Assembly (NCBI GenBank): GCA_018873245.2
Contig: JAEMBT020000018.1
Coordinates: 26,001-90,000, forward strand
Origin: Archegozetes longisetosus
Lineage: Eukaryota; Arthropoda; Arachnida; Sarcoptiformes; Trhypochthoniidae
Length of the DNA: 64,000 nt
Direction: 5' to 3'
The translations under genes were made by a program, and so were the position numbers. Every line of letters starts with the position of its first letter. The first letter of the stretch is position 1. This document shows positions 11,201 to 21,450 of this stretch, one piece after another. The notes beneath the pieces were generated by a model. It saw only the letters and a list, made by a program, of their open reading frames with translations, was not told the origin of the DNA and made no database searches.

Positions 11201-12462
11201 ATCGAAATGATTGTGATTTTTGAATAAATATATTTTGTCTTGGTAATTTGGACTATTTTCAGTATCTATAATTTCATTAAAGTTTTCAGAATCAACAACA
11301 TTGATTTGTACTTTAATTCTTTTCTCTATGTTTCGAATATCTTCTATTGTCAACTCTGAATCAGGAGGAGGAATAGAAATTTGACATAGGTGTAATAATT
11401 TTCTAGCTAAATCTCACTGAATTCCCCACTTTGAATCATTGCCTTTTATTATTGCTTCTGCAGCTGATATTGAAATAGAGTCTCTGAGACCCAATCTAAC
11501 TATATTTTCTTGGTTCAAATATGTTATTGCTGTTACAATAGCTCTTGCAGCACATAAATTATCATCGTTTATTATTCGACGTATTGATCTTTTTGTTACT
11601 GAATCTCTTTCAATACTTGTAATTTTGGTTCGTCCTTGTCCCTGTGGAATAACGATAGTGTGAAACTCAAACTTGCAGTCTTCCAACCGTATAGTTTCAT
11701 TTGAGGTTAGTATTTTAACTAAAGTTAAAACGATTAAAGATATAAGTTGCTCAATTACTTTCTCATCCTCATTACTTTCAATCGTTATGTAAGGTGTAGG
11801 TATTATACCATTATTTGAGAAATTTTCATTTAAAATAATTGTTCTAAATCTATAACCTCTTTGGAAATTTGTTCTCTCTAAACATTCTAACCATTTCAGA
11901 TAATACTTCATAAATGGTATTATATGATGCTCTCGTTTCAGAATATTTTGGAATAAGACGTATTCTATATTTACTTTTACGTAATCAAAATTTGTGATCT
12001 GTTCCTCCAATCGGCTCTATTATATACAATCCTACATCCCTACTCTCATTATGATGAGGTCTAAATATTTGAGGATCATTCGATAGTTCATTTAAGCCTT
12101 GTTCTCAATTAAAATATTCATCGGATTCCCTTAAAAAATTATCATTATTCATGTGCTCTTTATGCTTTGGTGATTTTATTTTTGCTCTTGCTCTCTTATT
12201 GCTTCGGAAAAAGGTAATACTCTTAGAAATCAAGTTCTTTCGCGTTTTAATTGATTGTTTATTTTTCTCCTTTCTCTCCTTCTCTCGTATCTTGAAGACG
12301 GAAGTCTAATGATTGGCCTGGTGGAAATATTTGGGCTGTGCTTATGGGTTGCGTTGGTGCAGTTTGTGATCTACCTGTATGATTTTTAGTACTTATATGT
12401 TTTGCCCAATTTGATTTTGAGATTAATTTATTACAAACATCACAATATTTTTTGTTCTCCAT
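8215..12462 (-). pseudogene. polB: Protein-primed DNA polymerase B (Polinton), copy A, many frameshifts
   Basis: Reading from 12462, a C2H2-type finger (CDVCNKLISKSNWAKH) comes first. A segment with KRSIRRIINDDNLCAARAIV follows at 12010-11414, resembling the N-terminal region of Polinton polymerases. A Cys-rich stretch comes next (~11160-10880). The 3'-5' exonuclease has Exo I FDFET (~10690) and Exo II AHNARSFDAYF (~10515). Motif A is DVVSLYPTVM (~9450), motif B LNSLWGKFGQ (~8910) and motif C YYDTDSIV (~8635); the C-terminus LPYGY lies near 8230. The total length (~1,400 codons) fits Polinton PolB. At least seven frame changes separate the pieces, so no functional enzyme is possible. The family replicates linear DNA using a protein primer. 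Copy B retains only the last ~60 codons of this gene. Confidence 0.85.
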
Positions 12463-12573
12463 TTATATATGAAAAAATTTATAAGTGAAAATAAATAAGT
12501 GAATTTTTATAAGTAGCAATAAATTTTTACTTATATAAATGGAAGAGAAAAAATGTTCTCGCTGTTATTTAGG

Positions 12574-13268
12574 GTAGCACGTCAATTCAGCGCAATCAAT
12601 TCAGCGCACGACAATTCAGCGCCAATAATTGGGCGCTATGATAATTCAGCGATATAACAATTCAGCGCGCAAAAGTTCAGCGCTGCGATAATTCAGCGCA
12701 TTTTGAAAATTGATTACTTTAAAGAAAAACAGAAACTGTAATTACAGAAACTCTAAATTAATAGGTGTTCACGAGACACTAATTTCAACCTATAAAAGTG
12801 TTTACTTTCAACCAACAATTACAAGCAAACATATTTATAGGTGATAGAATCTTTATTTGTAATTCAGTTGATTTGAATTAAGGAGAAATATTTTTAAAAT
12901 AATTATATTTAATAAGAATATGATTAAAAATTATGGAATATTAGTAGTGAAATCCAAATATATTTATTCAGTAATCAAAACATGTATGTGTTATATTTTG
13001 TACATTTTTTGGTTCAAATTTCTTGTGAACACCTAATAGTCTAGAGGTCTATGTTCTTCTTTAAAATGAATTTTTACGCGCTGAACTGTCGTAGCGCCGA
13101 ATTGTCAAAGCACTGTATTGTCGCAGCGCCGAATTGTCGTAGCGCCGAATTGTCAAAGCACTGAATTGTCGCAGCGCCGAATTGTCGTAGCGCCTAATTG
13201 TCAAAGCACTGAATTGTCGCAGCGCCGAATTGTTGGCGCTGAATTGTCGGCGCTGAATTGACGTGGAA
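12574..13268. mobile_element. Foldback element built from ttcagcgc-type repeats
   Basis: The left end (12574-12700) repeats caattcagcgc/aattcagcgc about eight times. The right end (13073-13268) repeats the complement (gcgccgaattgtc, gcgctgaattg) about a dozen times. The outermost bases, cacgtcaattcagcgc and gcgctgaattgacgtg, are inverted copies. An inner pair, aggtgttcacgaga / tcttgtgaacacct, lies near 12762 and 13021. No coding sequence. Variable numbers of short direct repeats in inverted arms are typical of foldback elements. A single matching end is found at 48076-48110. Confidence 0.7.
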
Positions 13269-13739
13269 CCGTTATTCAGTCAAATCAATTAATGAGTTTT
13301 GCAAAAATAAATCAACTAAAGACGGTCTTCATTCGGAATGTAAAACTTGTAAAACTGAATTATATTCGATTAATAAATACAAGTATTTTCCAAAAGTTGA
13401 ATAAGAATGCGGAAAATATGTTTACAAGTATTATTTACCAAAACATTTACAGAAAAAAATTCAACTTTCAAAATACGAAATAGTCATGAAAAGAACAGTG
13501 GTTGAAAATTTTGCAAAGTATGTGATTTTTGGTAAATTTATTTTGTGTATTTGCTTTCCCCGCTTCAAGTACAGAAGTTGTAGTACTTATTTTCTCTTAA
13601 GTAATAATATTAATACATATATTATTTACATAAATTAATATATTACATTTCATATACTATTTATATTGACTCTTATAACATTATTTATTACATAAAAATT
13701 ATTTTATCTATTAAGTAAAAGTTTTTTATCTATCTTTTA

Positions 13740-14115
13740 GTATTGATAAAACTGTTATCAACATAATGTTAACTTTATGATAATTTAATTCAGTGAGTAA
13801 TGATAACCTATCAATATTTCTATTAAAATCACACAATAGCTCCATTTCTAATCAATAGTCTTAGTGGCTTAGTGGTTAAAGTGTATGGGTATTTGAATCA
13901 TTTAGCCAGTGGTTCGAATCCCATATCTGACACCAATTTTGGGAGATCCTCTACTTTCTCTATACGTAGAGATTGTATGATGGATTAAATAGTCGCTAAA
14001 CAAGCGGCGAGGGTACAGTACCCAGTAGATAAAAATAAAGGTTTGAGTGTATGAGGCGCGCCTGGGTACTGTTACCCAGGTTAAAGGTGGTGAAATGGGA
14101 GGGTACCACTTTTGC
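13740..14115 (+). mobile_element. tRNA-derived SINE-like repeat, copy 1
   Basis: A pol III A-box-like tggcttagtggtt (13865-13877) and a B-box ggttcgaatcc (13911-13921) sit 34 bp apart inside a tRNA-like stretch (~13859-13935), with a non-tRNA tail to about 14115. The same ~380 bp, including ~120 bp upstream with a gttatcaac/gttaac palindromic part, recurs inverted at 35945-36325. That makes an ordinary tRNA gene unlikely and a dispersed repeat likely. Confidence 0.6.
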
Positions 14116-14960
14116 ACTTTTTTTGTAATATAAAACTGATTATGTAGATGGAAATACTACCATTTATTTTTCATTTTTATCACTATTTTATGTGAAAATA
14201 GTATGCATAATATCACATAAATGAATAATTTATTATTTTCCTAAGTTGTACCCCCTCAAACCCAAATTTCGTACGTACTTTGTACAATTTTTCACTTTTT
14301 TGTAATATGTAAAGTCTGGATCTTTGATAGGAGTGTGTACGAAATCAAATTTAAAATATAAGCACTTTATTTAACATAACCACAATAAAAAAATTACATA
14401 AGATTTCACAGGATTTTAACACTGGAAGAAAGAGCGAAAAATTTAAGAAAAACACGACATTTTATAGGAACAATAGGCGGGTTAAATTAGAAAATGTTTT
14501 ACAATGATAAGCTAAACCTTTTAAGGTCAATAGCACATTTAGCTAGGATTGGGATTTTGTATAATTAGGACATACTTAGGTAGGTTTAAGAGTTGAAATA
14601 TGCTTACTCTCAGCTGTCTTCATAACTAGTACAGTTGAGACAAGCATGTGAAGATTTCATTTGTAGAAACAAAAAGTAATCTTTAGATCGGTAATAAATG
14701 TTGACATATACGGTGAGTTATGAAAATTAATTTAGCAATATAGGTTATTACAAAATTATTTTGGTATAGGTCTAATTAAGAAACTTAGACGTTATTACAA
14801 TATTAACTGATTATATAGTTGAAATACTATAATTTTTTCATTTTTTATACAAAAGTAATGTGAAAATATGGTATTTTTCATGTTTATATACAGATATTAT
14901 GGTTATTTATTGTTTCCATTTAGAGTGCAAAATTCGTACATACTTTACCCCCTTGAAGTG
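14114..14960. repeat. ~175-bp tandem repeat, second unit interrupted by an LTR-like insertion
   Basis: Unit 1 (14114-14290) starts cactttttttgtaatat and runs through actgattatgtag to a tttcgtacgtactt end. Unit 2 starts at 14291 with cacttttttgtaatat, is interrupted at 14309-14798, and resumes with taactgattatatag up to ttcgtacatacttt near 14950. The uninterrupted unit acts as an empty-site reference for the insertion. Confidence 0.6.
14309..14798. mobile_element. Probable solo LTR (490 bp) with 5-bp target duplication
   Basis: The segment from gtaaagtctggatc to acgttattac is flanked by aatat on both sides (14304-14308, 14799-14803). Allowing one more base it has canonical tgt...aca ends. A ~95% similar copy of the same length lies at 26094-26580. 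No coding sequence. The direct flanking duplication and the precise ends argue for integrase-mediated insertion followed by LTR-LTR recombination. Confidence 0.55.
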
Positions 14961-15016
14961 ACCCATATAGTAGTTTTGGTATTAGAAACTTCGCAAACTA
15001 GCCGTTTTAAGCCAAC

Positions 15017-15715
15017 TTAGACGCCATAAATTTTTCTCACGACCTCTGTCTGGTCGCAGCGACCAAAAAAGTCATATCCTTTTGTTAGTTCCCGCCACAG
15101 TCGTTCGATTCGTTGGGTGTTGTCAGATTGGTCACGTCGAGAAATAAAACCTTCACAGTTGTTAGACATTGCATGGTACGCAAAACCAGATTTTTCCAGG
15201 TCTTCGTGAGCTCGCCAGGAGTTGTTGATAATGAAGGAATCGGGGTATACATGTCGCTCCATTGCAGAAAAAAGTATATCGCAATCCCTACGGGGCACGC
15301 GGACAAGGAATCTGGATTTGTCCTCACGACATATTCCTCCAAATATTCACACTTGTTCTGAAGCTAGAACTCGCTGACGATGGTATTTGCGAGTCCAGAG
15401 GTGGGTCTCATCACACTCAACTATTTTCCCTATACCTCCGATTTGCTCAAAAGTATTTGAAATGATCACTTCAGAGACTTCTCGATAGAACATGAACTAG
15501 TTGGTGGCAGTCTTTTTATTAATTTGGCAATGAAGCGCAGTATCTGTCACTGACTCATCACATACAAAAGTGAAAAGTAAAAAGAGAGCATCCTCAACGC
15601 TCAACCGCGAATACTGGAGAAAAGTCCCTTTTAAAGCGCTTACTTTATTATCGCACAGACGACACCAAAATTTTCACCCTAGTTTTCCACCAAGCTTACG
15701 AAGCTTTTTATAACG
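15017..15715 (-). pseudogene. ISXO2/Merlin-type transposase, inactivated
   Basis: On the minus strand the translation runs through FLQYSRLSVEDALFLLFTF and an INKKTATN segment, then GIGKIVECDETHLW (first catalytic Asp, ~15430), IINNSWRAH (~15225) and TQRIERLWRE (catalytic Glu, ~15105). This is the ISXO2-like/IS1595 DDE layout used by eukaryotic Merlin-like elements. The second catalytic Asp, normally SDxW, is Asn here. In-frame stops replace a Trp near 15500 and a codon near 15358. The expected N-terminal zinc-binding domain is missing or too decayed, though an N-terminal piece of the same kind occurs at 57009-57345. Related remnants are at 22390-22620. It cannot be functional. Confidence 0.75.
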
Positions 15716-16002
15716 CCCTATGCAGTTCTTTATGCGACAGGTTCATTAGAATCTCGTTGCGGAATTATACTAAACCTGAAACAAAGCTCAAGACAAACTG
15801 ATTCTGTTCTCAGAAATTTGCCCCATGTTTTGAAAGTGAGAGCTGAGAGACCTATTGGTAAAGAAAACGAAACAAGGTAAGCGACGCTTTGTCGCTGACA
15901 TTTTTGCAATAAAAAAGATTTTGTTCGAAAGAAACGATTCTGTTGGAGATGGACAATAAAATTTATTATAATATAGAGTTGGATTAGAAGATGATTAATT
16001 GT

Positions 16003-16320
16003 ATAAAAGTGGGCGTAGCCAATGAAGACCACGCCCAATTGGTAGTTTTTGTCAAAATGAATGCGAGGATGTATAATATGTAATGGTTGAGCTCAGAATT
16101 GGTAATTTACGGTTGATTTTGACAAAGTGGGCGGGGCTTATGATAACCACACCCATTGGGTAGTATCCATCAAGACAAGTCCAACGATGTATAATATGTA
16201 GAGGTGGGTCACAAGCTAGGGGGCGCTATGACCGATTTTTGAAAAAGGGGCGGAGCTAATTGTAACCCATCCCAATGAACAGTACTTGATGAGACCTTTC
16301 CGAAGATATGTAGGATGACC
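16003..16320. repeat. Three diverged ~120-bp tandem units with gggcgkrgc / ccacgccc motifs
   Basis: Units begin near gtgggcgtagccaatg (16010), gtgggcggggcttatg (16126) and ggggcggagctaattg (16250). Each is followed by a ccacrccca motif and a gatgtataatatgta-like block. Similar G+C-rich motifs appear at 20938-21010 and in both arms of the palindrome at 52332-53112. Confidence 0.5.
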
Positions 16321-16550
16321 CCCTCGACTACCAGAAGTGCCTTAGTTGTATTATCTAGGATTCTACCCTTTATGGTTATAAAGTTCTTGAAACTCGCCGT
16401 GAATCCATAATACTTCAAGATTCTTTGTTGTAGACCCTTCTGGTGACATGAAAGTAGTATGTTTCAATTCTTCAATATTCTTCTAACAAGTATTGGTTTG
16501 CCAGTGCTCGTAGGACCAGCAACAATACAAGTAAATGGGTGTCTCAACAT
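16300..16550 (-). pseudogene. Polinton-like packaging ATPase fragment, downstream of the IAP gene
   Basis: An ATG at 16550 opens LRHPFTCIVAGPTSTGKP, a P-loop (Walker A, GPTSTGKP with Pro in place of the usual Ser/Thr) in the HPFTCIVAGP context typical of virus/Polinton packaging ATPases. After a stop at 16464-16466, another frame gives VLWIHGEFQELYN, the next conserved block, and then LLVVEG, perhaps a decayed Walker B. The rest of the enzyme (~200 residues) is missing. It lies ~100 bp downstream of the IAP RING exon on the same strand. The same pair recurs at 54680-55320. Confidence 0.55.
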
Positions 16551-16648
16551 TTAATAATGAGACTTTATATTACTAGAAATACTCTTACTTTGACTGATCA
16601 TTTCTCTTAATTTAATAAACCAATTTTACAGAAACAAAAATGTTTTAT

Positions 16649-17711
16649 TTAACACAATTTAATATCTAAGCGTCTCACAATTTCAACTCTACATATTGGA
16701 CATCTACGCACTCTAGTAGAACATTGCTTACAAGTCACTATATGCTTACAGTTGTATCTTACAGATACTTCTCTATCAAAGCAAATTTTACAATTCATTC
16801 TTTGCTGAATCTGATTCAATAATTGCCAGAATACTTCAGACGTTGAGGTGGAAACGTTAGAGGAAAAAGATGATGAACTACTTGCCGACAGTTCATTTGA
16901 AGCAGTTACTTGTTGCTGTCGACTTCTTGAACTTCGCAAACGCTCTTTCACATACGGACAATACGGAAAGAATAGCTTATGAATATTATCCGCAGATGAT
17001 TCCGGTTTCCAACCAGCGATACATATACCAACGAAAATATACGCACTGGACGGTATCGTTTAAAAGACAATAAAAAAAACCTGATTTAGCGAACAATGCA
17101 GGCGATGGGCTTTCGTGAGGCCATTGACAAACCATGAACGATTCGATTCGATTACGTTCTTCGCGCATAAGTTTGAAGAATCCATTAACACAAAGAACCA
17201 AATTTGGCTGATTAGATCGTGGAATTTGTATTGGTGTGCGATAATAGGCTTCAATTACGGGTAATTCATCCGTGATAAACTCTCTTCCTTTCGACTCTTT
17301 AACTGGATGGTTTCGTAAATTAAAATTTTGCATAGCCGAGTCAAAAGAACCAAAAGCATCATGGCTAGACAATTGACTTGAAGAAATTATTAGCATTGCA
17401 ACCGCTGAAGGACTATTGCTAGTAGGCAATCAGTTTATAGATATATCATATCCGTTTAGAAATTTACAATTTGGCGACAACGATCTGTGCATGAAGTATG
17501 GGTGACTTTCTTCCGTCCAACCTGCAATTCTTATTCCACAACTGAAACAAATTACTTCATCTCCATAGGACGAGTAATAAAAAACTGCACTAGCCAGACA
17601 GTGACAATCAAAATCCGTATTTGGCCAATTAGAAAATGTACTTCTTTGAACACTTTCATGTCTGAGCAATTCATGCCTCAAATAAATTGCGGAATACATA
17701 TACGAACACAT
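16649..17711 (-). pseudogene. Inhibitor-of-apoptosis protein (two BIR domains plus RING), lightly broken
   Basis: The first BIR (17711-17430) shows RSTFSNWP, LASAVFYYSSYGDEVICFSCG, a W, then H and PNCKF, which supplies the CX2C...H...C zinc ligands. A single in-frame TGA (17430-17432) separates it from the second BIR: FMVCQWP, LFAKSGFFY, VQC, W, and in a shifted frame NIHKLFFPYCPYV. A frame slip near 17030-17040 destroys the second BIR's CxxC. The RING at the C-terminus (CKICFDREVS, CKHIVTCKQC, CPICR) follows a Ser-rich linker. IAPs bind caspases via BIR domains and act as ubiquitin ligases via RING. The position, ~180 bp downstream of a PolB gene and just upstream of an ATPase fragment on the same strand, suggests a virus/Polinton cargo gene. 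Two lesions make it a probable pseudogene, unless splicing or sequencing error explains them. Confidence 0.8.
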
Positions 17712-17891
17712 ATTCTTCTTAACTGATTCGATTCAATGAGACGAATGAGACGATGATGATAAAAATGTTATGAACTTGTTATAAACAAGATGCGCAAGCG
17801 TATTAAAACAAAGATTTCACAAAACTTTAAGCGGCCGCACATATGCCCCTATGGGGCATATAAAAGTTTGCTCCTTAAAGCGGGAAAATCT
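17712..17891. promoter_or_regulatory. IAP/PolB intergenic interval with perfect palindrome
   Basis: The 180 bp between the PolB stop and the IAP start contain atatgcccctatggggcata (17841-17860), a perfect palindrome next to ataaaag. This may be a regulatory or hairpin element for the cargo gene. No experimental support. Confidence 0.3.
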
Positions 17892-20835
17892 TTATTCTTT
17901 GTATCCAAAAGGCAAAGTAGAGTAATCTTGTGGAATTATACGTCTTTTATCGTAAATAAATCGATACTTTTTCTTGATTTGTTTTGTAATTAAATCTAAG
18001 AATGGTGTTACTCTTATTGATTTTTGGGGTACATCAATTTCAATTTTGTTTGTATAAGTTTTTCTACTACTACTGCTTTCATCAATGTTGGCGTCATCAC
18101 ATGATGATGATAATAAATCAATTTCAGAGTACCTTTCCTTATTATTCTTCTTCTTCTGGTATCTTATAGCGTCTTCAATTAAAATCTTCATTTTTTCAAA
18201 GTTGATAATTTTCTCCGTCTCAAAATTTAATGATTAACTTTTAACTTTACAAAAATACTTACTCTTTCTTTCATTAGGATAACAAACTTCATAAGAATAA
18301 TTTTTACACCCACATGAAGCAAACTTTCTAATGTAGGCATTAGGTTCTTCTCTTGTTGCCAGTTCGTTTGTTAATTCTCTAATAAAATGACCAGTTTTGG
18401 GAGTATATTCTCCTGGTTTAGCAGTGAATATTACGCTGTCTGTATCGTAGTAGAGTTTACGTTTTTATAGTGATTTTAATATTTTATATAATTCTAGTCT
18501 TGCATAACTTGTTGTGAATGATGCAACTAAATACTTGAATGAGCTGTAGGCTCAATAAAAGAAGTTTCTTTTTCGTAATTCACTTGTAATGTTTCATCTG
18601 ATATAATAAGTGAATCATTTACTATTACTGTACTATCTCCGAGTATCTTAAAAAAATTCCTGTGGGTCAGTTATATATTCTGTTTTACTCATCCCAGGTC
18701 TCTGACCAAATTTACCCCAGAATGAGTTTAAAACTAATTTTCTAATGGATCTCATACCAGGATTCATTTCAATTCAATTTTTTTATTTTATACCTTCTTT
18801 CTCCTGATATATTCTTATATATTCTTCTTTATCTTCTTCGGACATGTTTTTACTAGGCCATCCACTGGCTTCTACTTTTAATTTAATGAATGTATTTATG
18901 AAATCTGTAAAAATGCCGGATTCATTCTCTTTTTCGGGTAATAGTATCGGAAAATCCCAAACTTCATAAACTTCAATTAGTTTATAACTTTTTTCAATTG
19001 CCTTCGCTATTTCCATTGTTGTATACGTTCCAACTAGTGATCTTTGGTCAATATCATGATCACATATCCCTGTATTTAGTTGTTTTGCACATTCGTAACA
19101 TAACGGAAAAAGTCTGCTTCTTATTCTATAAGGTAAAACGGGAAAATATAAGTCACTTTGCGGAAGGATTTTACAGAATATAAATTCATTGTATTGACTT
19201 AAATCATCTATATTTATGTTCGTTGTTGTTCTATTAGGATGACCCACTGAATATTTCTTGCGTTTCACAACAAAAGGGTATAGTGAAGTCACATCAAAAC
19301 AATGTATTTTTTCTCCGGTACTTTCATCAATTTCATGATATAACTTTGAGGCACAAGTACGACCACCAAAAAAACTTTCGCGCGGATCTAGAGGAGGTCT
19401 TATTTTCGGTTTTTCAACTCTCTAATATGTTTAGTATAGAAATTGGTTAGTTCTTTGTTTGCTTTCATTTGAGAATTGAACGTGCATTCCCACATTAATT
19501 GAATACTATAGCCTTCTGTTCGAATAAAGTTTTCTCTTTCCATTGTATATTGATATAATTTGTCCATCGATTGACCACTGAATGGGTTAAAAATGATTGA
19601 TCTTTTGTTAGGAAAGCATTCTAAACATCTATGCCAACTACATCCATAAAATTCATAAACTATTTTAGATTCAGCATTGATTCCACCTACATAATAACGG
19701 CCAATAGATTTTTCACGCTTGATTGAAATTTTCTCCTTAAATTCAATATAATCTAGCCAGACTGAACCGATATAAGACATTTTTCTCTTTGGCTCATATC
19801 TATTAGGTGGAATAATAGCTAATATATTCAGTTTCAAAAACTTTGTCTTGAATACTTCCATACATGTTTGAGCTATAGTTATACTCATACTTAAAGGGTC
19901 TAGGCCAGATACCAATTTGAATAACTCTCGGAATATCATTACACAACGCATTAAAATATTTGTATCACTTCAACAATATTTTTCAAACTTCCTTCATATT
20001 GAAAAGTTTATTTTCATGCTCAGAGTACCACTCGAAAAGCTATTGTCTCACACTAGCGCTCATAAGTTAATGATCGTAAAATTTCGAATCAGGCCACTTA
20101 CCAACATAGTTTTGATTGGGAATAATATTGAACAAGTGAGTAAAGTATCTTCTTTCAAGTACATTTTCCAATCCGAACGTTTGAGGAAGTTTCTTGATAG
20201 CCATCGGTAAAAAACTCAAACTATCGATAAACTTAAATTTTTCAAATTTCATTGTTAGTATTTTGGTTCCTTTTTTTAATAACATTTGGAGTTATCCTGT
20301 TGTTGACGCAATGTTTAAGTGTGAACTGACTATCGTATGCGCGACTATTGTGGGCAATTACATAAACAGATATATCATCTTTGAAACCGGAATATTTTTC
20401 CGATCTTTTAGATAAGTTGAATAAATATGAAAAAGGAAATGACTAAAACCTTTCACAGTATTTTTTCCTCTAAATATATATTCTTTTCTGCAACAAAAAA
20501 TACACCACTCTTTTTTTCGATCTCTTAAATCTGAAAGCCAGCATTGATCGCAAACAACTTGAGCAATACAAAGATTTGGCTTATGAATATATTCGTTTAG
20601 CTTTTGGGAAACCTGAAGACTTTCAAAATCGTAAAATATGAATATTCTTTCTCTGCTGTCTTATAATTTATTAAAATCATTTGGGATTAGATAACAGTGA
20701 TGGTCTATATAAGGAACCATAACTTTACATATTTTACATTTTCTCTTTCCGCATTCATGACCTTTACCACGCACAATCTTAGAGCATCTATTGCATTTTC
20801 TTATTTCTGAGCAAATTTTTATTTCATTTTTTGTG
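17892..20835 (-). pseudogene. polB: Second-lineage Polinton/adintovirus-like DNA polymerase B, broken
   Basis: Read from 20835: a Cys-rich zinc region (CNRCSK, ECGKRKCKICK), Exo I as FYDFES (~20625), an HKPNLCIAQ block, Exo II as AHNSRAYDSQF (~20335), a PQTFGLENVLERRYF block, then CSWHRCLECFPNKR (~19640). Motif A (DVTSLYPFV) lies at ~19295, motif B (LNSFWGKFGQR) at ~18735 and motif C (YYDTDSVIF) at ~18445. The C-terminus YDKRRIIPQ...LPFGYK ends at ~17892. Frameshifts or stops fall near 20350, 20060, 19395, 18780, 18540 and 18240. The N-terminus upstream of 20835 is lost. It is clearly homologous to, but well diverged from, the polymerase of copies A and B. IAP and ATPase genes follow downstream on the same strand. 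Confidence 0.85.
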
Positions 20836-21450
20836 CCTTAGAAAACCTGTTTGGTTGGCTTTTACTTTCCCGAGAAGCTGGCGAAGCCATTACATATCTG
20901 TATATTTATCATCAGCATCACTTGACAAGCAAAATAGTCTCAAGCCACACCCACTTCCAACCAGGTCTAAGCTCCGCCCACAAAAAAATGTTGACCCACG
21001 CCCACCAAAATTTTTCTAAATGTTCTTTAAAGTATACTGGTTAAGATTATAAAAACGGATTCTCGAAATGAACATCATAGTCCAAATGATGACTTTTCAA
21101 CGCAATTCTTGAATAATCATTCCTTTGCGCCTCTTAAAAGATTTTTAATGATATTATTTAAAGTTATTTCCAATTGAAATAAAACTTGATCAATAGTAAT
21201 TTCACCGTTTCCAATACTATAATCACATCTTACTTTGGAATTATGTCTTAAGATTAAATCTTTTACTATAGCCTTCAGTCTTATCTATAAGTTCCTAATT
21301 TATTCTAAACTCTGTGTTTGAAGTCATTGTAACAAATAATTAAGTGAAACATTCTTTTTCAGTTTTAAGTTATTTATTCAAACGATAATACATGTGCAAA
21401 ACAAAGTATACCAAAAAAAAATTTTAAAAATATCAAAACAGCTTAAAGTT
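20836..21450. other. Non-coding interval
   Basis: No gene seen. At 20938-21010 lies a cluster of ccacaccc/ctccgccca/ccacgccca motifs like those at 16003-16320 and 52430-53010. Confidence 0.4.

Larger units (their letters stand above)
6656..12545. mobile_element. Polinton/Maverick copy A (partial, polymerase-integrase half)
   Basis: Gene order left to right is PLA2-like protein (+), retroviral-type integrase (+), protein-primed DNA polymerase B (-), the convergent arrangement known from Polintons. The same PLA2-like and integrase genes appear in copy B (36606-44942) in the opposite orientation with high similarity. The left side is cut by the 5582-6655 transposon, and the ATPase/capsid module expected beyond it is missing. 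No ~360-bp TIR like that of copy B is visible beyond PolB; the limit at about 12545 is approximate. All three genes carry stops or frameshifts. Confidence 0.8.

Noticed and set aside
13859..13935. Functional tRNA gene
   Set aside because: A and B boxes fit, but the same sequence with identical flanks recurs inverted at 35945-36325, and arm pairing is poor. SINE-like repeat.
15085..15465. Plus- and minus-strand ORFs overlapping the ISXO2 remnant
   Set aside because: Out-of-frame shadows of the transposase remnant.
17430..17432. TGA in the IAP gene as selenocysteine or programmed readthrough
   Set aside because: It lies between two BIR domains where no Cys is expected, and a separate frameshift also damages the gene. 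Ordinary nonsense mutation is simpler.
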